Shown here: one piece after another, positions 7,076-11,865 of the stretch | Position numbering within the stretch: position 1 is the first letter of the stretch | Layout of the letters: every line of letters starts with the position of its first letter | Source of the DNA: Pseudomonadota bacterium | GTDB lineage: Bacteria > Desulfobacterota > Syntrophia > Syntrophales > JADFWA01 | Direction: 5' to 3' | DNA length: 11,865 nt | NCBI GenBank assembly: GCA_015222855.1 | Contig: JADFWA010000183.1 | Location: forward strand, 1-11,865 | Notes under the pieces: generated by a model | Databases searched by the model: none | Seen by the model: the letters and a program-made list of their open reading frames with translations, nothing else | Told to the model about the DNA's origin: nothing | Made by a program: the position numbers and the translations under genes

Positions 7076-7924
7076 ATGGCAAAAACAGCTCAACAGGGAG
7101 ACCATGCTGCCGGTGATAATGTCAGGGTTATTGCGATCACCAGCGGCAAGGGGGGTGTCGGGAAAACACATATAGCCGCCAATCTTGCCTATGTTCTGTC
7201 AAAAATGAAAAAGAAGGTGTTGGTTCTCGATGCGGATGTGGGGCTGGCGAATATAGATATTATTCTGGGGCTCACTCCTGAATACAATTTACACCATGTC
7301 CTGAGCGGCGAGAAGACCATATCGGAAGTAGTTGTTCCTGGTCCCGGAGGCATCAAGATTCTGCCTTCAGCCTCAGGGATCCAGGAGATGGCGAATCTGT
7401 CAAAGGGTCAAAAGCTTACCCTGTTGGATGAAATGAATAGTATGAATGAAGACATGGATTTTATGTTAATTGATACGGCTGCGGGGATAGCGGGGAATGT
7501 TATGTATTTCAATATGGCAGCCAAGGAAATTATTGTCGTTGTTTCTCCCGAGCCGACATCGCTGACGGATGCCTATGCCTTGATCAAGGTCCTTTATAAT
7601 GCCTATGATGAAAAGAGGTTTATGGTGCTCGTAAACATGGTAAAGGATTCCGATGAGGCCGGAGAGGTTTACAGGAAACTGAGTAACGCAACGGAACATT
7701 TTCTTAATGTTTCTGTCGAGTATTTGGGCCACATCCTTCATGATGAATGTGTGCGAAAAGCGGTTGTTCAACAGAAGGCCCTGGTGGAAATTTATCCCTA
7801 TTCTCCCGTGAGCAAGTGCCTGTTTACGGTAGCAAAGAAGCTGTGCCGGGAGGAGCCGGAGAGTTACGAAGGTGGAAGCATGAAATTTTTCTGGAAAGCC
7901 ATTGTCGATAAAGATCGTGGATAA
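7076..7924 (+). CDS. flhG: MinD-family ATPase FlhG/FleN (flagellar number control)
   Basis: FlhG (FleN, YlxH) is a MinD/ParA-type ATPase that limits flagellar number and acts with FlhF. The 282-residue product has the deviant Walker A motif TSGKGGVGKTH at residues 22-32, with signature lysine K25 and P-loop lysine K30. It also has the switch region LDADVGLANIDIILGL and Walker B LIDTAAGIAGNV, followed by the family segment EPTSLTDAYALIKVL. The N-terminus before the P-loop is short and lacks the DQAxxLR activator motif of Bacillus-type FlhG, so it is closer to Pseudomonas FleN in layout. The ATG at 7076 has a strong ribosome site, AAAGGAG at 7061-7067. Its 3' end overlaps fliA. Confidence 0.95.
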   Translation: MAKTAQQGDHAAGDNVRVIAITSGKGGVGKTHIAANLAYVLSKMKKKVLVLDADVGLANIDIILGLTPEYNLHHVLSGEKTISEVVVPGPGGIKILPSASGIQEMANLSKGQKLTLLDEMNSMNEDMDFMLIDTAAGIAGNVMYFNMAAKEIIVVVSPEPTSLTDAYALIKVLYNAYDEKRFMVLVNMVKDSDEAGEVYRKLSNATEHFLNVSVEYLGHILHDECVRKAVVQQKALVEIYPYSPVSKCLFTVAKKLCREEPESYEGGSMKFFWKAIVDKDRG

Positions 7925-8627
7925 AAAAGAGCGTGATAAACTTATAATGGAATATGCCCCCCTCGTGAAGAATATAGTGGGGAGGTTTGCCGTAAAGGTG
8001 CCGCCACATATCGCAGGCAAAGATGACTTAATAAATGTCGGCATTATAGGTTTGATCTCGGCCATAGAGAAATTCGACAAAAGCAGGAATGTACAATTCG
8101 GAACTTATGCAAGATTCAGGATTAGAGGCGCTATACTGGATGAATTGAGAGCAAGGGATTGGGTGCCGAGATCTACCAGGAATAAAAGTGCAAAGCTGGA
8201 AAAGGCGTATTCGTCATTACAAAGGAAGTTAGGGAGACAACCCGATGAAGAAGAGGTATCCAGACATCTCGGTATAACTCTTGATGAATACTATAAGCTT
8301 CTTGATGAGGCAAAGGGTGTAACGCTCTTCAGCAGTGAGGATTTCTCCTTTGATCGTTGTGTAAAGTACGGTACTTACGATGTCATAGATACTTTTAATC
8401 GAAATGATCCCTTCTCCTTTTTCGCCAACAGTGAATTAAAGGTCATATTGAAAACAGCGATAGATTTCCTGCCTAAAAAGGAGAGGCTGGTCTTGTCGTT
8501 GTATTATTATGAAGAGTTGACGATGAAAGAGGTTGGGATGGTGATGAAACTGACAGAGTCGAGGGTCTGCCAGCTTCATTCCCAGGCGATACTGAGGTTG
8601 AGAGGGGCGCTGAAGGAGCTGGAATAG
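7902..8627 (+). CDS. fliA: Flagellar sigma factor FliA (sigma-28)
   Basis: FliA directs transcription of late flagellar and chemotaxis genes. The 241-residue product matches the class: region 2 at about residues 11-90 (DDLINVGIIGLISAIEKFD, then FGTYARFRIRGAILDELRARD, which binds the -10 element), region 3 at about 95-145, and region 4 at about 180-238 (LPKKERLVLSLYYYEELTMKEVG and the recognition helix TESRVCQLHSQAI). There is no region 1.1. I kept the TTG at 7902, which follows GGAAA and overlaps flhG by 23 bases. In-frame alternatives are GTG at 7917 and ATG at 7947, the latter cutting close to the conserved EYAPLV. The overlap points to translational coupling with FlhG. Confidence 0.94.
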   Translation: MSIKIVDKKERDKLIMEYAPLVKNIVGRFAVKVPPHIAGKDDLINVGIIGLISAIEKFDKSRNVQFGTYARFRIRGAILDELRARDWVPRSTRNKSAKLEKAYSSLQRKLGRQPDEEEVSRHLGITLDEYYKLLDEAKGVTLFSSEDFSFDRCVKYGTYDVIDTFNRNDPFSFFANSELKVILKTAIDFLPKKERLVLSLYYYEELTMKEVGMVMKLTESRVCQLHSQAILRLRGALKELE

Positions 8628-8631
8628 CTTA

Positions 8632-8718
8632 CAGTAGGCAGTAGGCGGTAAGCAGCAAATATCCATCGGTATCCAACTTTATACCTCTCCCTACTGATCC
8701 CTGACCCCCTGACCCCTG
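8632..8718. repeat. 7-base CAGTAGG fold-back array after fliA
   Basis: The left part reads CAGTAGG, CAGTAGG, CGGTAAG, CAGCAAA at a 7-base step. The right part (CTACTGA, TCCCTGA, CCCCCTGA, CCCCTG) is of the reverse-complement type, with about 30 bases between. It occupies nearly the whole gap between fliA and the FliL-like gene. No U-tract follows. Confidence 0.65.
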
Positions 8719-8741
8719 CGAACTGTTACAAGGTTGATCTC

Positions 8742-9266
8742 ATGGTAAGAAAGGTAGAACTTGATTTTTTAGAAATAGAAATAGGCGCTTTGAAAGAAGC
8801 GGGTATTATTAGAGAAGAGGTGCCGGCGGAACCGGAGAAAAGGAAGATATCCTTATGGATGTTGGTGTCTCTTTCTGTGTTTCTCTTGTTGTGTGTGACA
8901 GGAACATCTCTCTGGGTATACATAAAAATTCGAAGCGCGGACGTTTATAAAGAGGAAGTTTCTGTACTGGAGGGCAAGATTGAAAACTTTGATAATTTTA
9001 TCATTGGTCTGAGAGATGATCAAGGAAACTACAGGGTCTTGATCTGTGACATCTCCTTCGAATTGAATAAGGATGCGGAGATCTCGGGAAAGAGGGTGAA
9101 TGTAAGAAGGACTATCTATAAGGCGGTAATAAGGAAGAAAGTTGGACAGGTGAAGCCGGCCGAGGTCAGGGAGATATTAAAGAAGACAATCAGGTTTGAG
9201 TTGAACAATTTTCTTGGAGAAGAAATAGTAAAACGGGTGTACTTTGCCAGGTTTGTTTTATTGTAA
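8742..9266 (+). CDS. Divergent FliL-like basal-body membrane protein
   Basis: FliL-family proteins sit around the stator of the flagellar motor and influence torque and stability. The 174-residue product has a cytoplasmic N-terminus, one membrane segment at about residues 37-60, and an outer domain. That domain has the FliL pattern: a start like FDNFIIGLRDDQGNYRVLI, the beta segment ISFELNKD, an arginine-rich helix VRRTIYKAVIRKK, and the ending LNNFLGEEIVKRVYFARFVL, which parallels the VYFTEF ending of FliL. The segment between them is shortened. It could instead be a FliL-derived paralogue, since classic fliL usually lies next to fliM. The ATG at 8742 is preceded by AAGG at 8730-8733. It follows fliA after the 7-base array and stops two bases before element C. 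Confidence 0.7.
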   Translation: MVRKVELDFLEIEIGALKEAGIIREEVPAEPEKRKISLWMLVSLSVFLLLCVTGTSLWVYIKIRSADVYKEEVSVLEGKIENFDNFIIGLRDDQGNYRVLICDISFELNKDAEISGKRVNVRRTIYKAVIRKKVGQVKPAEVREILKKTIRFELNNFLGEEIVKRVYFARFVLL

Positions 9267-9268
9267 AG

Positions 9269-9431
9269 GTAACTATTCAGCCACCAAGACACGAAGTCAC
9301 TAATTGCCGCCCCGTTCCGATGCTGAATTCTTGATACTGGATGAGATTTCACCTGTAGCTAATCTTAGGTATCTAGCATCCAGTATCTAATTTCCCTTTG
9401 TGCCTTGGTGACTTGGTGGCTGAGTAGTTAC
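9269..9431. repeat. GTAACTACTCAG-type MITE-like element C
   Basis: Ends are GTAACTATTCAG (9269-9280) and CTGAGTAGTTAC (9420-9431), one base apart from perfect complements. The inverted match continues inward through 8-base CCACCAAG-type words on the left and TTGGTGAC, TTGGTGGC on the right, for about 30 bases in total. A further inner pair, GATACTGGATG at 9333-9343 and CATCCAGTATC at 9377-9387, is perfect over 11 bases. The element starts two bases after the FliL-like stop codon, and its right end lies 25 bases before the next start codon. Confidence 0.8.
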
Positions 9432-9456
9432 TATAACCGTTTGAGAGGATTGAAAA

Positions 9457-9777
9457 ATGGTAAAGAAATCAGTGTTTTTTATAGTTATCTTTGTTTTTGT
9501 CGTGGGTTTCCTTACTTGCAGTTATGCCCTTACTCCCGAGCAGGTTATTAAATTGAAAAAGGCGGGTGTGAGTGATCAGACCATCCAGATTATGTTACAA
9601 TTGGAAGAAAAAAGCTCCTTCGATTATTTTGGTGTAAGGGAGGTGAAGGACAAGGATGGTAATGTCTATATTATTTACTATACAGGCCGGCCATCCAAAA
9701 AACGTAGTACCGCTGATGAAGACAGGGAAAAGGCGTGGAAGATGTTAAATAATATTATAATTGACAGAAGGCAGTGA
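9457..9777 (+). CDS. Small secreted protein of unknown function
   Basis: I do not recognise a characterised family. The 106-residue product begins with a signal peptide: lysines at 3-4, hydrophobic core from about 6 to 20, likely cleavage after SYA at residue 24. The cysteine at 21 is not in a good lipobox, so a lipoprotein is unlikely. The mature N-terminus, LTPEQVIKLKKAGVSDQTIQ, looks like the short helical TPEQVIKLKKAGVSDxxI motif (SHOCT-like) found in various exported bacterial proteins. A short strand-rich segment (KDKDGNVYIIYYTGRP) and a basic helical tail follow. The ATG at 9457 has GAGAGGA at 9443-9449 upstream. Its place in the flagellar locus suggests, without proving, an envelope role linked to the motor. 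Confidence 0.75.
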   Translation: MVKKSVFFIVIFVFVVGFLTCSYALTPEQVIKLKKAGVSDQTIQIMLQLEEKSSFDYFGVREVKDKDGNVYIIYYTGRPSKKRSTADEDREKAWKMLNNIIIDRRQ

Positions 9778-9779
9778 AT

Positions 9780-9834
9780 ATCGGAAATCGAAATTCGGAA
9801 TTCGAATAACGTTTTACGATTTACGAATAACGGG
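9780..9834. repeat. 7-base CGAA array abutting the next start codon
   Basis: ATCGGAA, ATCGAAA, TTCGGAA, TTCGAAT, AACGTTT, TACGATT, TACGAAT and AACGGG follow one another at 7 bases, turning from one orientation to the complement near 9808. The array begins two bases after one stop codon (9777) and runs up to the ATG at 9835, filling the whole gap. It is the same family as 3481-3558. Confidence 0.8.
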
Positions 9835-10596
9835 ATGCGGGAAATGGATAGAGATGATATTTATAAGAAGCTGAAAAAAGAGTTCGAAGCTACCTTTATT
9901 GATGAGCTTATTCCCGGCATTCTCCATAACTTTGCCAATCCCTTGAATGGGATTATGGGGCGTTCCAAACTTTTGCAGAGAAGATTGGGGGAGAGCATTA
10001 AGAAAATTAATGAAAGGTTTCCTGAGATAGATAGCGAAATTATGGAGGATCACAAAAAACTTATTGATGATGTTGATTTAATTACAGATGAAACTGACAG
10101 ATTTTTAAACATGTTTCAGGTCGTCGCGGAAAAGTTCTATATAATCAGCAACACCAGTATGCAGAGAATAAATTTGTCCGACCTCATAGAGACAGAAATG
10201 AGGTTTTCTGAATTTTATCTGGATCTTAAACATCATGTAAAAAAGACAGTCAATCTTGACAGTGAACTTCCTGAGATTACAGGAGTACCTGCCTATTATT
10301 CGATCTGTCTGTCAACATTTATAAGACATTCGATGGATGCTATGAAAAATAGCCCCATAAAAGAATTCCTCATTTCTACAAGTTGTGATGATAGGTCTGT
10401 TTGTGTTAAAATTCAGGATACAGGGGCCAGTATTTCGGAGGATGAAAGAAAGTCATTGCTGAAAGACCCGCCGGTACCGGAGAATGCCTGCAGTGATTTG
10501 TTTTATGCCTTGTTGCTGTTGAAGAAATATGATGTTCGTTTTCAGGTATACCGTGAAGCTGGAATGAATGCTCTCTCTATAGAGGCACCATATTAG
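9835..10596 (+). CDS. Degenerate histidine-kinase-like protein (possible phosphotransferase)
   Basis: The 253-residue product has no membrane or sensor segment. After a short helical start comes an H-box-like motif, LHNFANPLNGIMGRSKLLQ, with H31; the usual acidic residue after the histidine is replaced by N32. A second long helix (about residues 62-100) would complete a dimeric four-helix bundle. The C-terminal part resembles a HATPase domain, but the N-box asparagine is replaced by H165 (IRHSMDAM), the G1 box reads DTGAS at 195-199 without the second glycine, and no GLGL-type G2 box is present. ATP binding is therefore doubtful. The layout (bundle plus degenerate ATPase) recalls phosphotransferases such as ChpT or Spo0B, but this is structural inference only. 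A second in-frame ATG lies at 9844; neither has a clear ribosome site. Confidence 0.65.
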   Translation: MREMDRDDIYKKLKKEFEATFIDELIPGILHNFANPLNGIMGRSKLLQRRLGESIKKINERFPEIDSEIMEDHKKLIDDVDLITDETDRFLNMFQVVAEKFYIISNTSMQRINLSDLIETEMRFSEFYLDLKHHVKKTVNLDSELPEITGVPAYYSICLSTFIRHSMDAMKNSPIKEFLISTSCDDRSVCVKIQDTGASISEDERKSLLKDPPVPENACSDLFYALLLLKKYDVRFQVYREAGMNALSIEAPY

Positions 10597-10673
10597 TCTG
10601 TTAGTTTGAAAATTCGAGTTTTCGGACAAAAAATTTTCGTTATATCAGGTAACATATTGTAATTGATTGTCAA

Positions 10674-10856
10674 ATCCGAATATCGAATATCGAAATCCGA
10701 AACAAGTTCGAATGACAAAAATACAAAATTCGAAACCACGATAAAATTGTACGTTTACCTTTGTAAAGAAAATGTGTGAGAGCAAATATGGTTTAGAGCA
10801 TTTGAACATTTGAATTTAGGATTTGTTTCGAATTTCGTGCTTCGTATTTCGAATTT
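10674..10856. repeat. Long CGAA-type fold-back in the 382-base gap
   Basis: The left arm has 7-base words ATCCGAA, TATCGAA, TATCGAA, ATCCGAA from 10674, continuing AACAAGTTCGAATGAC. The right arm (TTTCGAATTTCGTGCTTCG from 10826, then TATTTCGAATTT, preceded by ATTTGAACATTTGAATTT) is largely its reverse complement over about 60 bases, with a loop of roughly 60 bases. In the rest of the gap, 10597-10673 holds only a 7-base inverted pair, GAAAATT/AATTTTC (10608-10638). 10857-10978 holds a GC-rich stretch near 10901-10920 and the promoter/ribosome-site region of the next gene. No coding frame is supported in the gap. Confidence 0.65.
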
Positions 10857-10926
10857 AAGAATAATTGGTTAATAATCCCCAAAAAACTTTGACCTGCTTA
10901 GTTCCGGCTTGTCCGGGTTAAAGGGT

Positions 10927-10954
10927 TAAAGAAATTCGGTTGTTATGACGATTA
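10927..10954 (+). promoter_or_regulatory. Weak candidate sigma-28 promoter
   Basis: TAAAG at 10927-10931 and GACGATTA at 10947-10954 resemble the FliA-dependent elements TAAA and GCCGATAA; six of eight -10 bases match, and the spacing is one base longer than ideal. Transcription would start close to 10961, right at the ribosome site AAGGGGGTGA (10961-10970), leaving a very short leader. fliA being in the same locus makes it worth noting. Confidence 0.25.
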
Positions 10955-10978
10955 TCTAATTAAGGGGGTGAAAGAATC

Positions 10979-11302
10979 ATGTTGAGGGCTGTTGATTTAC
11001 AACAGGTGTTAATGCTCTCCAATTCCATGGAGCGTGTTCAGCAGGCACAGCAACAGCATCCTGACATGCAGCAAAGATACTTCGGGGTTCAACTGAGTGA
11101 AGAGAGAAAACTACGGCAGGAACAGGTTAAGGATACAGAAGAAACAGAACGTGCCCAGATTAAAGAAAAAGAAGAGGAAAAACAGAGAAGAAGGGGAGAG
11201 GAGAGCAGGGAAAAGGTAGAAGAAGAGGGTGAGGAGCGCCATGAAGGTGACCTGTACCTTGCTGAACCTGAACATGGGAGACGTGTGGATATAAAGGTCT
11301 GA
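10979..11302 (+). CDS. Charged coiled-coil protein of the flagellar cluster, function unknown
   Basis: The 107-residue product has no signal peptide or membrane segment. Residues 1-40 (MLRAVDLQQVLMLSNSMERV, then QQAQQQHPDMQQRYFGVQLS) look conserved in style. Residues 41-90 are a Glu/Lys/Arg-rich helix likely to form a coiled coil, and the tail ends in RRVDIKV. From memory, similar small proteins with a QQQHPDMQQRYF-like segment occur in Geobacter-type flagellar clusters, without a known function. The ATG at 10979 has a near-perfect Shine-Dalgarno, AAGGGGGTGA at 10961-10970, the strongest in the window, which suggests high expression. The coding strand is strongly purine-rich over 11100-11240. 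It is not convincingly FlgM, although a small charged protein near fliA invites that idea. Confidence 0.75.
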   Translation: MLRAVDLQQVLMLSNSMERVQQAQQQHPDMQQRYFGVQLSEERKLRQEQVKDTEETERAQIKEKEEEKQRRRGEESREKVEEEGEERHEGDLYLAEPEHGRRVDIKV

Positions 11303-11303
11303 T

Positions 11304-11459
11304 GTAACTACTCAGCCACAAAGTCACCAAGACACAAAGTGTAGAAATTAATTATAATTTTCAATAATCTCCGGGAATTTTTGTTAACCAAATGCCTCTT
11401 GTTATCATAAATTATTATATAATTTTAGTGACTTCGTGTCTTAGTGGCTGAGTAGTTAC
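11304..11459. repeat. GTAACTACTCAG-type MITE-like element D
   Basis: Perfect 12-base ends GTAACTACTCAG (11304-11315) and CTGAGTAGTTAC (11448-11459) are followed inward by 8-base words (CCACAAAG, TCACCAAG, ACACAAAG) on the left and the complementary GTGACTTCGTGTCTTAGTGG on the right, for about 32 paired bases. The centre is AT-rich, with short inverted stretches around ATTATAATTTT. It begins one base after a stop codon and ends 17 bases before the next ATG. No coding frame and no clear target-site duplication. Confidence 0.82.
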
Positions 11460-11476
11460 GGTTTGAGAATATTAAT

Positions 11477-11865
11477 ATGAGTATAGATATACAGCAATTA
11501 CTGATTTTTCAAATAATCGCCGATGTTATCCTGTGCATTGCGATTATTTTTCTTCTTCGGGCGATCGTCAAAGACATAAAGAAGAAACCCCAAGGGGTGG
11601 ATGAAAAAACACTCCTGGAATTCAGGAAGATGCTGGATGAGTCTCAGGGTTCTGCAGAAAATCTCCTGCAGGCCCTGGATGAGGGGAAGGCCTCACTGAG
11701 GGGAATTGCCGGTTCTTTAAATGAAAAAGAGAAAAGGTTGGAGATACTTATTGAACAGTCGGAAATTCAGCTTAAAAAGTTAAATGTTAAAAGTTCGGAA
11801 CTGGCGGATTCTTCCCCGGGTAATAAGTATGAGGATGTTATAAGAATGATCGAGAAGGGTTTAAC
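11477..11865 (+). CDS. Membrane-anchored coiled-coil protein, C-terminus cut by window edge
   Basis: The reading frame is open from the ATG at 11477 to the right edge, giving at least 129 residues. A single membrane segment lies at about residues 8-30 (LLIFQIIADVILCIAIIFLL), followed by a basic stop-transfer stretch (KDIKKKP). Residues 43-108 are a helical, charged region likely to form a coiled coil. The last visible part, KYEDVIRMIEKGL, resembles the start of the C-terminal motif of the DUF2802/DUF6115-type proteins often found beside flagellar and chemotaxis genes; the decisive end of that motif lies beyond the window. The ribosome site is weak (GAGAAT at 11465-11470), close behind element D. 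Confidence 0.7.
   Translation, partial: MSIDIQQLLIFQIIADVILCIAIIFLLRAIVKDIKKKPQGVDEKTLLEFRKMLDESQGSAENLLQALDEGKASLRGIAGSLNEKEKRLEILIEQSEIQLKKLNVKSSELADSSPGNKYEDVIRMIEKGL

Noticed and set aside
7466..8080. Open frame on the - strand across flhG/fliA (204 codons)
   Set aside because: It overlaps two well-supported genes on the + strand and shows no protein-like motifs.
10979..11302. Anti-sigma factor FlgM
   Set aside because: Small and charged near fliA, but the sequence lacks the FlgM sigma-binding helices' pattern and ends in a different conserved-looking tail.

Overview
The window is a flagellar biogenesis locus, and every recognisable gene is on the + strand. It holds the membrane part of the flagellar type III export apparatus (fliP, fliQ, fliR, flhB, flhA), then the placement/number GTPase-ATPase pair (flhF, flhG/fleN), the flagellar sigma factor (fliA, sigma-28), a divergent FliL-like membrane protein, and four less familiar genes: a small secreted protein, a degenerate histidine-kinase-like protein, a charged coiled-coil protein, and a membrane-anchored coiled-coil protein cut by the right edge. 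The gene order, the moderate GC content and the resemblance of the post-fliA genes to those of Geobacter-like flagellar clusters suggest a Deltaproteobacterium (Desulfobacterota). That placement is inference from memory, not from a search.

Layout: 1-288 is a repeat-rich leader with a good sigma-54-type promoter candidate before fliP. 289-5649 encodes FliP-FliQ-FliR-FlhB-FlhA, the export gate and its cytoplasmic docking/switch domains. 5651-8627 encodes FlhF, FlhG and FliA; flhA/flhF are one base apart and flhG/fliA overlap, so these pairs are probably translationally coupled. 8742-11865 holds the FliL-like gene and the accessory genes. fliO, which often precedes fliP, is not visible.

The most striking feature is not a gene. 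Almost every gap between genes that are not tightly coupled is filled with imperfect tandem arrays of short 'words' with a fixed period of 7, 8 or 9 bases. Many turn around and run back as their own reverse complement, giving large fold-backs. Several unrelated word families are present (CCTTTAG-type, CGAAAAT-type, CAGTAGG-type, ACCAATGAA-type, CACCAAGA-type, TCTGCGTTT-type), some at more than one locus. A subset is enclosed by a shared terminal inverted repeat, GTAACTACTCAG...CTGAGTAGTTAC, forming three complete 156-191 bp MITE-like elements plus one right end, most fitted tightly between a stop codon and the next gene. One of these carries a second palindrome nested inside one arm. Two arrays run right up to a start codon, and one of them is readable in frame as an N-terminal extension of FliR.

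The best protein-level curiosity is the 253-residue product at 9835-10596. It keeps a histidine in an H-box-like context, but its ATP-binding motifs are degenerate, so it may be a phosphotransferase or pseudokinase rather than a working kinase.
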